64,000 bases of DNA from Stenopsyche tienmushanensis (taxonomy: Eukaryota > Arthropoda > Insecta > Trichoptera > Stenopsychidae). The stretch's first letter is position 1; every line of letters starts with the position of its first letter. Position numbers and translations under genes: made by a program. Positions 1 to 11,712 of this stretch are shown piece by piece. The notes below the pieces were generated by a model. It was not told the origin of the DNA. It did no database searches and was given only the letters and a program-made list of their open reading frames with translations. The DNA is taken from assembly GCA_008973525.1 (NCBI GenBank), contig WACJ01000116.1, positions 959,941 to 1,023,940 on the forward strand. The letters are read 5' to 3'.

Positions 1-3000
1 GCCAAAAAGTGTTTCCCCAATGAAGACTACTTTCTGGAACTCCTGAAGAATCTAGCACTGCGTGCAAAAAAACATTGGTTAATTTTTTTAAAAATATTAA
101 CAACAAAATTACAGATTTTCGTGTAATGAATATCGAAGAAGATTCTAATTTAATAGACTGTAATGAAACTCCTATCAAAAATTGTCTGGAAACCAATGGT
201 AAAATTTCAGGGCATGTAGCGTGTGCGAGGTTAACCATTCCTTTACTATGGTGTATTTACTACACTGAGTCGAATTGTAGTAAAGTTGTAATAATGAATT
301 TTTTTACAACATTACTACATTAAATCTCGATATACTATCTATATCGATATATAATTTACTATTAGGTTGTCCCATAAGTGTCTTTCGCATATGAACACAG
401 ATATAATCATAGCCATGGTATTTAAACATGCGATCTTCTTCTCCAAAGACATAATAGCCAGCCTTTTTTGAAGTGAATTGTCATTGGAGATGAAAGTTGG
501 ATACTCTATGAGAATATCCAACGTAAACGGTCTTGCACCAAGGGTACAGAAGCTTTAACTGTAGCTAAACCTGGCCTGCATCCAAAAAAAGCTTTGCTAT
601 GCATTTGGTGGGACTGGAAGGGGGTAGTTTATTATGAGCTACTCCAGCAAGGTGAAACAATCAATTCAACAAAATATTGTTTCCAACTAGACATTCTAAA
701 GGATCCAATTGCCAGAAAATGGCCAGAATTAGCGAACAGACGAGGCGTTGTTTTTCACCACGAAAACGCCAGGCCTCATGTGTCTTTGCTCGTCAGAAAT
801 AAATTATTATCATTTGACTGGGATGTTTTACCTCATCTTCCATACTCTCCGGACATTGCCCCTTCAGATTATCATTTTTTTCTTTCATTGAAAAATGATT
901 TACGTGGTAAAAATTTTAATTCAAAAAATGATATAAAAATGTACCTTGATCAATATTTTGCCAAAAAACCTGACAAAATTTTGGCAAGAAGGCATTATGA
1001 GGCTTCCGGAGAGATGGAGAAAGGTAATAGAACAGAATGGATTATATATTATTGAATAAATTTTGATGTAATACAAATTATTGTTTATTTGTTTTCTTAA
1101 TATGAAAACGAAAGAAACTTATGGAACACCCTAAAAATAAAGATTTCGGCAAAAACACGAATTATAAAAAAACGAAACAGCTTCATATACCGCATTTCTT
1201 TTAAAGCTTTGAACATTATCAACGTGCAAAATTTCAATAAGATACAATAAAAAAAAAACTTGATAAAAATAAACTCAAAAATAATTTAATTTGTATTAAA
1301 AGATTATTGAAAATGTATTTCCTTATCTTATTATGTTTAAAATCCATTTCTTTATCTTCGTGCTTTACCTCTCGATTTATGCAGATTTTCATTATTTGAA
1401 ACATGTACTGATTACGTGTAGTTTATTGGATCTCATCAACGTTGATAGATTGTTTGTCGATCAATTGATTGATAAATTTGTTTGTCTTGATTTTCCCTAT
1501 CAAATATTTATGTAATATTTCATCATTTCGATTTCATATAGACCTAAATATATATATATATATATATATTTGGTGCTACAAAATACAATTAAAATTGTAC
1601 CAAATTTATTACATTCGCAACAAAGTGACTATTTTTATAGAAACGATATTTGCACGTCTTCATTCATTGATCTTTATGAAGATTAGTCATTTCGATATTT
1701 TGAAATCGTCAATTGATTTGCAATTATTGTTACTATTTCAATATTATTTTTATGGATAAATTATGGATAATTGTATGAAAATTCAATATAAGTATTTAGA
1801 TGTTATCGAATTATCGAACATTTGTATGCCAAATGTGTCAATTTTTTATTTAACCATTAAAAGGCCAAAGACTCACCGACACTCGCAGTTAAAAGGTTAA
1901 AAATTAGAATTCGCCAAATTAAGGTATGACATTGACTACACTAGAATTAAATTTATTCGTAAAATCAATGCCAAAAAGAAGTTTCGGAAGTAAAGGTCGA
2001 AGTCTTAATTCCAATAATTATTAACATAAATATGTTTAAAGAATCGTAAACAAAATTTGTAATTGTAATTTAGAATCATGTACATATTTTGTATTGTGAC
2101 TTTAGTGATTTTGAATTGATTATTGCCACATTAAATGGAATAAATCATTATTTTATTCTATCGCTGAGATAATTGTGTTTATTTAAATTCCAAAAAATAA
2201 ATAGAACTCAGTGCATAACACTAGTAGAATGGAAATGCTTAAAATAAAACATTCAATAAATTCAATTCAACCCTATAAATACACACAAAAATATCACGTT
2301 GGATCTAATTTTTACAGGAAGGTGTTTATTTAAGATGTTGTATACAGATTACTCTTCGTCATCGAGTTAAGATGGCAGTTTAAAATTTGTACTATATTAT
2401 TTCTTGCTTCGACTTTCGCATATACACTTGTGTCTGTTTTTATGTGATTTTGAAGTTATGCGCTTTTAAAAATAATGGAACATAGCTGTCAGTTTTTTTA
2501 TGTAGTTCAAGTTTTTTTTATGCGATTTTTTGTATATGCGACTTTATCCATCGTATAAAAACAGATCTAATTGTACATTCATCATTTCTCAAGATCGTGT
2601 AAGCAGAATTTAGTATTTATAATTTGTTTAAGCAAATAAGCAAAAAATAGGATAAATCATAGTTAGTGTTTCGAATCATACAATAAGAAAAAAGCTAAAG
2701 AAATGTTAACACGTATAAAAACGGTGGAAAAGCATTCAATGCAAAGCAATGATACAAAAGAAAGATTTCTGTATAAAGTTCTTCGAAAACCGTACAGCGA
2801 AATCTAATATATAAAAATCAATGTTTGTTTGTCCGTATTTAATGCGCTTCCATATCGTTCAACCAATTGCGATAAAACTTTGTTAGCTTATTATTTACAC
2901 TTGTGGGAATAATATAGGCATAGTAGAAATATTGTTTGTTATGCTAAACGTGACATTGCAACGTATGCCGGTTAATCACTACACCGAAATTCTGACTCAA

Positions 3001-5672
3001 TTGTAAATATAAGAAATACTATTTGGGCCATATATTATCACAAAATTTCGACTGAGTGGAAACTTACTGAAAAGACGCCTTGGATAGCTAAGCGATAATA
3101 ATTAGATAAGTCTTATATTAATGTATTTAGTTAACTGTTCGGTTTTCATAAATCCTCATAAAATTATAAAACAAACTATACAAAACTACATTCTTAATTT
3201 GGTTTTAATACATTGGTTTAGTAAAGAATAAAATATTTTGTTTTTCGCTCAAATTCTCTAACCTTAGCGATATTTATTGGGTTAATAGATCATTTACTTA
3301 TACATAAAAATTATCTTAAATATAAGAGGATGGCGATGAAAAAACATTTACAGTGTTATCAGACAAATATCGAACAAAGTTGCAGTAGACTTTAACAATA
3401 ATAAAATATTTGAATGTCAAAATACATAAAAACACAAGCCGAAGATTGGGACATAGTAACAGTAGCATTATCTGTAAAACAATTAAGATATTGAGAAATG
3501 AGTTGCACGGACATTATGCATGACTATCAATCGATACGTCGTACATTAACCCTTTGAGCAGTGAGCTAATTTTAAATCATAAACTTAGATGTCCTATTCA
3601 TATGTCTGACACCTATCGTCCGTACAAATCCACTTATCTGTCAAGACCGCGCAGTGCGTATGAAGCTTGTATACAAGGTATTTTTCACACGATTCGACAA
3701 TATTTTTTTGGGGGTTAAGGGAGTCTTTTGCTACGTTTTACACATGTTATAACTGTTTTTGTATTTCGTAATATATTTTTGATCTAAATAAATCATTATT
3801 TTGTGCAATAGGTTTAAAAGATAATTGCTTCTGAGCTTTAAAAAATCACATATAATGTACAAACGGATGAGAAATATTAACTTCTAAATTCATTAAACAA
3901 AAAACTATCAACTATTTTGAACTTAGTTTAGTTTTAAAAAGCTTTCTAGATTATGCCCTTTCCAATGATATGCTGCATTTCATACAAATCATTCAATAAG
4001 TCGTTAAATTTGAAGAGGTACCAGTTTGCCAGGGTCAGAGATAAGAAACTACTTTTTTGCATGTCCCTAGACAAATAAATCCAGTGGTGTCAGGTCTGAA
4101 GACCGTGCGAGCCACGGGATAGGGTCGCCAAAAAATTAATTTACACGACAGAGATCTCAAAAAAAAATTGTGGGTCCATGTGCAAAACAACCCGTATAAA
4201 TAAATAAACACTATCGATAGCACACAATAGTCGATTAACCCTTATAGGAGTACTATCCCAGGGCCTGGGATCCCCCTCCACTTATTCGAAAGAGCACTCT
4301 TGTACATTGAGCTTGGAGACAGACAGAGACAGAGAGCTTCTCCGCATACATCGCTCGATTGTATATATCGTTAGCCCAAATTTATTTGCTAATAATTATT
4401 TTGATTTCAAGTTTGTTATTTGTTAAAGAAATGACCGATCATTGTGTGCTATCGACAGTGTTTATTTATTTATTTGCTTCCTGTTCGTCGCTGCTTGTGG
4501 AATGAGTCTTTGTCCAATTATTATTTCCTTCGAAAGCAGGAGCAAATGAATCGATTATTTGTGTACGCTGATAGGAGCTGACAGAAATTAATCGGTGTAA
4601 AGCGATTATGGCATCAACGACTTCATCGATTTTAAATTTTCTCACTCCTCAAAAGATTAATTTGGGTTATTATTAGTCGATAAATTAAGGTTATCGATCT
4701 ATACAATCGTACGATGTACGCAAGACACTCTCTCCGAGCTTAAATTCTTCGCATTCTATCGCAAATACGCGACTGTACTCCTTAAAAGGTTAAAAGGATT
4801 AACAATAGAAAAATAAATGAATAATCAACATTTTGACAATACGAAAATCGAAAACGAAAAAAGTTTGGGACTGAATTTCGACCAATACTTTCAATATAAA
4901 CGACGAGAATCGGAATTAAATGATTCATTATCACAAAAAATGTGTTAAATAGAAGAGATTAGTTTTAATCTGGCCTTTTAACAACACATTTTAGTTATGT
5001 GATAATGTACGTCGAAACAAGATAGTATGGAATAAAATATTGATGCATAACAACAGTTATGTTCATATATTTTATGGAATTTGTCGTAATTTGCATATAG
5101 AATTCACTTCAACTGATTGTTAATATCTTAAAAATTATGTTCCAATTTATAATTAACTTTCATTCATCATCAGGATCAAATATTGCCATAATGGGTTCTA
5201 TGAGCTAAGCCTGATGCGATTGACAAATTTGTGCCGTCAATGAGTGACTGAATTTACAACAATAATCAAAATATCATATAAAAATCCTATCCTAACTTAT
5301 TATGATTACACACGGAAGGCAATGGGAAAATAGAGAGGCGAGAAAATTATTTCCATGTTAAGATTCTATTAAGGATTAATTCTCAAGTAATTTGTTTGAG
5401 TTTAGGAAAATCAAGATATTGTTATGTTAAACAAGATACTTACTTCGAAGTGCCCATCTGTTTTTGTTGATGACACCTTCTGCTGTCATTGCCATCTGTC
5501 TGCTGCAGAGTGTATCCTGAAGACCTTCAGCAGCAGTGGCAATAACTCCATAAAATAAGGACTGCCCCTTGAGGGTTTCATCGATTTTCGTCGACACTCG
5601 TTCGTCACATTTTATTATTAAATTCAACGTGGAAATGAACACAAATAATATAAACACTTTAACACCCGCCAT
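1..5672 (-). CDS. NRF-6-like acyltransferase, paralogue 1, 5' end only (exon 1 and start of exon 2)
   Basis: Exon 1 is 5672-5444 and exon 2 enters at 57 and leaves the window at 1. Exon 1 starts MAGVKVFILFVF, a hydrophobic signal peptide ending near the Cys of IIKCDE, followed by the start of the extracellular NRF domain (TAAEGLQDTLCSRQM, then RWALR). The donor at 5443 (A|GTAAGTATC) and the acceptor before 57 (CACGCAG|TG) join in phase 1 to give WALRMLDSSGVPES, the NRF consensus. Exon 2 continues SLHWGNTFWL. Both exons match exons 1 and 2 of the complete paralogue at 21843-16190 in sequence and phase, which is the main evidence. Family proteins are multipass membrane acyltransferases (acyltransferase-3 fold) studied in worm lipid transport and drug response; the insect substrate is unknown. 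The 5.4-kb intron is loaded with transposon debris, unlike the 81-bp equivalent in the paralogue. The rest of the gene is outside the window. Confidence 0.85.
362..1134 (+). mobile_element. mariner element, internally deleted (copy 1)
   Basis: Terminal inverted repeats are TTAGGTTGTCCCATAAGTG at the left and, reverse-complemented, TTAGGGTGTTCCATAAGTTT at the right. A TA precedes the left end (360-361); the right TA has decayed. At 773 bp it is shorter than a full mariner (about 1.3 kb). The reading frame 594-1055 carries transposase motifs: WWDWKGVVYYELL, HHENARPH (second catalytic Asp replaced by Glu) and LPYSPDIAPSDYHFF (the D34D region). The N-terminal half is frameshifted and partly missing, so it is not autonomous. 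It lies in intron 1 of the NRF-6-like paralogue 1. Confidence 0.93.
1135..2802. other. intron of NRF-6-like paralogue 1, no gene seen
   Basis: AT-rich sequence with no convincing coding exon on either strand. It contains a (TA)n microsatellite at about 1549-1570. A segment near 2440-2570 with repeated TTTTTATGCGA-type words resembles, inverted, sequence at 13310-13430 and is probably an unclassified repeat. Confidence 0.6.
2803..2980 (+). repeat. repeat family A, monomer
   Basis: Starts TCTAATATATAAAAATCAAT and ends GCCGGTTAATCACT. The same roughly 180-bp unit, with shared words TGTTTGTTTGTCCGTATTTA, AATGCGCT and GCGATAAAACTT, recurs at 6610-6729, 20724-20896, 29531-29770, 30490-30770, 53672-53780 and 56068-56370. 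The start resembles the 5' ends of some insect Helitrons, but no coding capacity or diagnostic 3' hairpin was found, so the class is open. Confidence 0.75.
3540..4775. repeat. repeat family C segments
   Basis: Contains blocks around 3590-3680 (TCCGTACAAATCCACTTATC; GAAGCTTGTA), 4190-4330 and 4430-4760 (GATAGCACACAATA; TCGATCTATACAATCGTACG; CTCTCTCCGAGCT). The same blocks, in changed order and orientation, occur at 43390-43660, 56480-57080 and, inverted, 27825-28150. No terminal repeats were found. It may be several related insertions or one rearranged nonautonomous element. It lies in intron 1 of the NRF-6-like paralogue 1. Confidence 0.6.
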
Positions 5673-5982
5673 TGTTCTATGACTTGCTAGAAAATTTTAA
5701 TGGCGATCGATCAGATTTATCATATTTACTTCGGTCGTCTTTAAACCAATATCTGTAGAACGTTGAAGCAAATTAAGATTAACCGTAATTTCGATTTCCT
5801 TTTTAAATGCCAATCAATCAATGCCTTAGTTTATATGATTGTAATCTAGATCAGCGGTTCTTAAACAGGAGTCCGCGAAACCCTTGCAGGGGGTCCGCGA
5901 AGAAAACTCAAAAAATGCTTATGGAACTGGGAAGGATGAAGGAAGAATACCGAAAGATTTTTTGTAACTACTTGTGTACTTG

Positions 5983-6560
5983 TGTGTAACTACTAATTTG
6001 CGAGCTTAGACGGTTCCCAGGGGCAGTAACTGTCTATCCTATGTATACATATATGGTTTTTTTTTAAAGCGTTATATTAACATTTCCCTACCGGTGATGT
6101 ATTTACTACACATCGACTCTAATAATGGGAATATCGATATGAAATATAATAGATACGAGGTTCAGAATTTGTATATTCATCCGTAATATAATTACGAATC
6201 ACATCAAAGTATTATAGTATATAAGTATTCATCTGCAGCGACGGAAATAAATAATTTGTCGGGAAAATCGGGAATTTTGCGAGTTTTAGTCCGTGTCTCA
6301 GCAGAAAGGAATTTTATCAGTCACATTGATGATGTTATTCGAAAATGGGGGCTCACAGCATTTAAATATCTGATGACGATACCTCCAATGAGTGTGGAGG
6401 CTGAGCGTGCATTTTCAGCAGCAGGTTGCCTTGGCTTACCAAAATTAGATCCAGACTAAATGACGAAACACTCGATGCTTTAATGTTACTTCGGACATTT
6501 TTTCTAAATAATATTTGAATTTTTCGATCCCGAAATCCCGGGATCGAAATTTTGACTCGG
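5983..6560 (+). mobile_element. hAT fragment (family hAT-2), dimerisation domain
   Basis: The frame 6256-6459 includes [16 protein letters not shown], the hallmark hAT C-terminal dimerisation motif; a frameshift later the sequence continues TKIRSRLNDETLDALMLLRT, the usual end of these transposases. Copies of the same deleted element lie at 24000-24422 (minus) and 41174-41690 (plus). All share the block GACTCTAATAATGGGAATAT just upstream. The left end is degenerate compared with the CAGTGGCGTAACTACC terminus at 41174. Confidence 0.8.
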
Positions 6561-6609
6561 TATTGGATTCCTGTATGTATTCCTGTGGTTGTAATGTAAG
6601 TTAATTGTA

Positions 6610-6729
6610 TATACCTATATTATTTGAGAGAGTGCAATCAATAAGTTGGCAAAGTTTTATCGCAATCGAATGAACGGTATGGTAGCTCATTGAATACGGA
6701 CAAACAAACATTGATTTTTATGTATTAGA
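6610..6729 (-). repeat. repeat family A, partial monomer
   Basis: Inverted copy with the words AAGTTTTATCGCAATCGAAT and ACGGACAAACAAACATTGAT, ending at the TATTAGA junction. It sits inside the hAT remnant 5852-7430. Confidence 0.7.
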
Positions 6730-7430
6730 AGAAGATGAATTTGAGTATAAAATTAAAGAAGATTTGTTATTTTGTGATTCACTAACTTCGTGTACTATAC
6801 AGCTTAGGCTATATTTAAGGTTCGTCCATTCAATTCCCGAGTTTCTTAAATTTTATGCGAGGAGATGGGAAGTCAACATATACATGTATTACATGCTGAA
6901 GTACGTGGGGAAGTGCTTGAACTACATGATGAAATACGATTATTTTTAATAGAGGTTTTAACGATTTCTCCTGTTATAGAAACTTCGAATGTAGAGTTTC
7001 CAGATGAAATTCGACAGATTTTTGTTGAATATTTAATGACTCTAAAAAGCAACTTCAGGTATTATTTTCACAGTCCTGATTCTGGCAACAACTGGATTAG
7101 AGATCCATTAAGACAGGAAGTCATTGATGAACAGAACATTCTCGCAGAATTATGCGATACGTCCATGAAATTACAATTCAACAAAATGGAACTGACAAGC
7201 TTTTGGTTACTTCAAGGGATTCAAAAGAAGGTTCACTTTTACGCGGCATGTATAAATCGCGGTTAAAATTCCAAAGCTTCAATTGAAAAACTAAGACGTT
7301 CTCTGTCTACATGTCGTGTAATAGAAAATCGTGTATACCGAAGGCCGATAGCCAAAGGTCATAATTAGAAGGAGTAAAAAAATGTTGTTCAAAAGGGGAT
7401 CCGCGGACTACATAAGTTTAAGAAGCGCTG

Positions 7431-8040
7431 ATATAGGATAAAAATTATCACATATCCGAGTATCCGGGAGAATTTTTATCTTATAAGCAATACAATATCG
7501 TTATAAGTAATCAATAGCAATGTTAGCACAAAGTAAATGACGACTTGTCACACTGATGAAATTTCAATTTTAAATGTACACTTTGTCAAGTATTTGTGTT
7601 GACTGATTTCTATCTCTTTCCAAAACATGTTTTTACATTCGAATCGGACAAATAGTGTGACCATCATAACCGCGTTATAATTTTGGAACCATTCGTGTAA
7701 ATAATGTCACTTAGCTTACTAGAGATAACGGAATTAACTTTTTTTAATGTCAAAATGACAATTCGATGGCAACAGGCAAAAAATATATAAATAATAGGTA
7801 AAGCTTATTTTTTCAATCTTTAAGATTTTCGACAAATACTTAACAGTACTACCGAAATCATGGTCAGATCACCATATGGGAAATATCAGACAGACGTAAT
7901 AAAAGATTATCTCGCGTCAATCATTCAAACATTGTATTTAATAATTGATTATTTCTATCGACAAAGATAGAATTTTATTTAGTTAATTGATGTCTCAAAA
8001 CAAAATCTTCCGTACGTACACAAAAAGTGACATTTGGCTA
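7431..8040. other. intergenic, nothing recognised
   Basis: AT-rich, no reading frame with family motifs, no clear repeat boundaries. Confidence 0.5.
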
Positions 8041-9290
8041 TTTAGAAGTCTGCTTAAAATTTAAGGGGTGGCAAAGGAGGCGCTTGCCACTGACGCAAAA
8101 TGCAGAATACCGACTCGGCAGAGAATTGCACATTGTTTTATTTTTTACTTGGCCTATCTACTTTACATAAATGAACGCTGATTGAATCTGTCCGTTTTTA
8201 TAATATTAGGTTGTCCCATAAGTTTCTTTCGCAAATGAACACAGATCTAATGATAGCCTTGGTCGAAGAAAACCCGCGATATACTGTTCGCGAAATAGCT
8301 AACAAATTAGAAATTCCACGAACACCCGTCCATAATCATCTGACCAAATTCCTCAATCGTTCAGATGTGTGACTTCCTCATTAACTGACTTTATGGACCA
8401 AGGGTGCAGAAGCTTTAACTGTAGATAAACCTGGCCTACATCCAAAAAATGCTATGCATTTGGTGGGACTGGAAGGGGGTAGTTTATTATGGGCTACTTC
8501 AACAAGGTGAAACGATCAATTCAACAAAATATTGTTTCCAACTAGACAATCTAATGTATGCAATTGCCAGAAAACGGCCAAAATTAGCGAACAGACGAGG
8601 CGTTGTTTTTCATCACTAAAATTCAATTCAAAAAATGATATAAAAATGTACCTTGATCAATATTTTGCCAACCAAACTGGGAAATTTTGGCAAGAAGACA
8701 TTATGAGGCTTCCGGAGAGACGGAGAAAGGTAATAGAACAGAATGGATCACATATTATTCAATAAATTTTGATGTAATACAAATTATTGTTTATTTTTTT
8801 CTTAATATGAAAACGAAAGAAACTTATAGGACACCCTAATATATGCTATGTTTGTCTAATTTTCTCGTTATCGCTTAATTAACATTGGGCCTGCCCGCAT
8901 AAGACGGCTGAAAACAGCCTTAAGAAAACAGATTAAGATTTGAGATTACTTGACGTCCCAATTCCACATAGAGCATGGGCAGTTCAGTGCTTGGCTTTTC
9001 AGATTTGAATTTTCCTCGATCTCGGAGTGTCCATATGGAGTTTCGTTCATAGATGCAGACCGTGTTCTGTGGACACCTTCGGGCATGAAGTCCGATCGCG
9101 AAGCGCTCATTCGTCGTGTCGGCGGTGGGAAAAGCGGACCGGTTGGACACACACACTTTATGGTCGCTCCATCATTTCTTTTTCATGTCCAAATTTTCAG
9201 TCAATATGCGATGCCTCATTTGGTCGACCACTATGCTGTTCGTCTTGGCAGCTCGTCCGGCCTCGATTAAACTCTATCACTTAACGATAA
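8041..9290 (+). repeat. repeat family B (hAT-like nonautonomous), interrupted by mariner
   Basis: Left part begins GTGGCAAAGGAGGCGCTTGCC followed by CAGAATACCGACTCGGCAGA. The right part (8840-9290) carries CTAATTTTCTCGTTATCGCT and an inverted, degenerate form of the family's hairpin core (CCGGTCCGCTTTTCGGACCG). Related copies: 24717-25130, and inverted at 16940-17430, 34780-34915, 40625-41165 and 43075-43390; one end also forms the terminus of the element 10887-14205. Reading through the mariner restores the order seen at 24880-24900. Frames here such as 8950-9270 are repeat noise. Confidence 0.7.
8206..8839 (+). mobile_element. mariner element, internally deleted (copy 2), with TA duplication
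   Basis: Inverted repeats TTAGGTTGTCCCATAAGTTT and, reverse-complemented, TTAGGGTGTCCTATAAGTTT. It is flanked by TA on both sides (8204-8205 and 8840-8841). The N-terminal helix-turn-helix region is partly readable (EENPRYTVREIANKLEIPRT) and then breaks at a stop; the catalytic region between the HHENARPH and SPDIAPSD motifs is deleted, joining directly to FNSKNDIKMYLDQYF. At 634 bp it cannot encode active transposase. It is the same subfamily as 362-1134. Confidence 0.93.
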
Positions 9291-10080
9291 CCAAGACTTC
9301 CTTCCTTATATTGTAAGCATCCTTGCTCACATCCATCAAAGATTTTTAAAGACAGGCCTTGTATTTGTTCCTTACCTTTGCTGCATACTTGAACGTCTCG
9401 TCGAATCATCCTTTGATCTTTCCGTGGCTTTTGAGATTAATTCTTTGTGGTTTGGCATTATAGATTATTACCTACATTCTCTAGATATTGACATCGTCAT
9501 GGCTCGAAGTATTCTCACATGCAGCTCGCGTTTCGAAGTTTACAAACACACCATGATTTTGAAGAATGGTCACGTTCCATTCCTTTTTAAATTGTATTAA
9601 TTGGTGCTTATTTTAAACATATTTTGTCCTAACCAGACAATAATTGGGGATGTAATTTGCTCTGTGCGTCGTTTTAACTTCTTCAACGCCACTTATATGC
9701 TTACTGTCCACTGACACATGGCGATCAAAACGACGAATCTCTTCCCATTTTCATTATATTGAGGATCAGTTAATCGTCTTGTCAGATTTCGCATTCACAA
9801 TGTTAATTTTAATATATCATATGAAGACAGGAAGCTATCTATCCTCCATAATTCTTCATAGAAAATGTACTTCATGGTGACAGCTACTTCGTCTGTGGAA
9901 GCATACTCAAACACACCAATGATTAGGTGGAATAGAATCCCAAATACCGATCGTCAAAAACTGGTAACACTTACCGGAAAGTATTTAAAAAACCTGTCGA
10001 CCTTCACAGTTTTTAATATGGGTCTAGTCATCAGCCAAACTACAGAAATTGGTCATCCATCAGGAAATTAGTCTGCAAAT
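9291..10080 (-). mobile_element. non-LTR retrotransposon fragment, apurinic endonuclease domain (RTE/CFDP2-like)
   Basis: Conceptual minus-strand translation, across frameshifts and stops, follows the LINE endonuclease order: ASTDEVAVTMKYIFYEELWR (family pattern APTEEKDDEVKDxFYEEL), then DPQYNENGKRFVVLIA (family pattern NGxRLxxFA), then VKTTHRANYIPNYCLVRTKY (family pattern VRxxRGADxxSDHxLV). It is heavily decayed; no reverse transcriptase domain is attached. Assignment to RTE or a related clade is by resemblance only. Confidence 0.7.
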
Positions 10081-11392
10081 CGCACTCCATATATAACACG
10101 TTATGACAATAAGATACTCAGAGTCTAAATAGCGCACGACTATTAGGTCTCGCTAAATAGCGATGACTAGTTCATCCTCATGGTGGGAAATTTGATGAGC
10201 CCAAAAATAGTCTCCAGGATTCAGAACCGTAATCGGTGCTACAATCAAATCACAATCGACAAAACTTATAATACTTTTTATGCAACATTTAAGCCCAGGT
10301 GTAAAAAAGTAATTCATAAATAAATAAACTCTTCTTAATCGCATTCTAAGCAAGTGTATAAATGTATTATATTGACGAATATGGGATTCGTTTTTCAAAA
10401 AAAAACAACCGAAATCATACGTGTACTAATGCATCTTTTGATGGCATATGCATGCATTCATTTTAATGCCTTAATCCAAGAAATATGAACGGAAAGCGGT
10501 TTTTGATGACCCGAGTAGGTTCTCGATTTTTATTGGTCAGTCAACGCTCGACATATCCGAATACAATTTTATTTGGAATAATCATCTCCAACGTTGTTTA
10601 CATAAATTTGTTACATAGTCAACAAATTGATGTAAGCTGTGTGCGTAACATTGTTATATAAATGCAGATAGTCACGTAGACCCAATAAGATAATAAGATT
10701 ATCTCCAAATTAAATTAAGTGATGAGACATATTTGTTTTTTTTTACGTTCATATCTTAAATCTTTATATCAGATATAAGAATTTCTTCGTCTAGGGACGT
10801 GCTGATTTTCTCATAAAGGGGAAGTGTGCTTCGTTTTCCAATTAGTCAAAGGTACAAGTTCAACAATTTTAAATTGACAAAAGCAACAGGGTCGTAACTA
10901 GAGCGTGGCAAAGCAGGCGCCTGCCACGGGCGCAACAGGGATTGGGGCGCAAAACGCAGGATACCGACCCGATTGAGAGAGTTGTACGTGATTTTTATTT
11001 TACTTGACCATTTTACTCTAAATGCATTAACACGTAAATTGACATAAGATTCGCAATGAGTCATTTTCGATATCTCTCATGGGGTTCCCGATTCTTCGTT
11101 TGGAGATAATATGTACATACTTGCTTCATTACTCATAATTGGCTCGAGATAGATAACACCATCGATGTCATTAATTCAAAGCAACATGATATAATAATTG
11201 ATTAGCGATGCTTTATCTCCACTTTAACGGTGATCCAATTTTATGGATAATCAGTGTTCCCGATGAAGCTCGTAAGAATTTTAAGTGTCGACCCGATTAG
11301 TCATTTTTGGATACCCGAAAAACAAGTGTTTCGGCGCTCGTTGTATCATCTCCTTATATTGCTTCATCAGCACCAACACCACCTACGCTCTT

Positions 11393-11440
11393 CGGCCAGT
11401 GCGCCCCTCGGCCAGTGCGCCCCTCGGCCAGTGCGCCCCT
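11393..11440 (+). repeat. three perfect tandem copies of a 16-bp unit
   Basis: Unit CGGCCAGTGCGCCCCT repeated three times without mismatch, GC-rich in an AT-rich setting, inside the hAT-type insertion. Confidence 0.95.
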
Positions 11441-11646
11441 GCCTCATTTTCGTCCAAACGAAAAATACACGAGAAACACTAATAAGTAAGTAAATGTAAA
11501 TTATGTCAATATTAGATGTTCTTACAATTTATTGCGGTTTTTTTCTCAATGCAATTTTTTTCAATTTCGTTAACAGAGGTCGCGCGTTATCGTGCTGGAA
11601 AATAATGGTGCATCTATTCACCAAAGTTGGCTTCTCTTGATGTAAA

Positions 11647-11712
11647 GCGTCGGAGCGGGGGCGCTCTCGGGGCAGAGCCCCCGGGCGGCGCCCCGCTCCC
11701 ACGCGCTCGTCG
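11647..11712. repeat. GC-rich hairpin islet
   Basis: About 66 bp that is nearly all G and C. GGAGCGGGG at 11652-11660 pairs exactly with CCCCGCTCC at 11691-11699, extending by CGC/GCG with one bulged G; an inner GGGGC-AGA-GCCCC stem is also present. No coding or family assignment. Confidence 0.85.

Larger units (their letters stand above)
5852..7430 (+). mobile_element. hAT element remnant, ZBED5/Buster-like transposase fragment, with nested insertions
   Basis: The left end CAGCGGTTCTTAAACAGG runs into CAGGGGGTCCGCG; the right end, inverted, reads CAGCGCTTCTTAAACTTATG followed by TCCGCGG. These are hAT-type terminal repeats. The flanking octamers are ATCTAGAT and ATATAGGA, 5 of 8 identical, so any duplication has decayed. 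The frame 6865-7266 encodes a transposase-like piece with GSQHIHVLHAEVRGEVLELH, NWIRDPL, MKLQFN and MELTSFWLL, matching the ordering in ZBED5/SCAND3-type domesticated and mobile hAT proteins as I remember it. Zinc finger and catalytic N-terminal parts are missing. A second hAT fragment (about 5983-6560) and a family A repeat (6610-6729) lie inside it. Confidence 0.8.

Noticed and set aside
75..323. 82-codon plus-strand frame at the left edge
   Set aside because: Lies in the intron of the NRF-6-like paralogue, has no recognisable domain and no splice support.
11393..11440. Short tandem array considered as a CRISPR-like repeat
   Set aside because: Units are contiguous with no spacers, in an animal genome.
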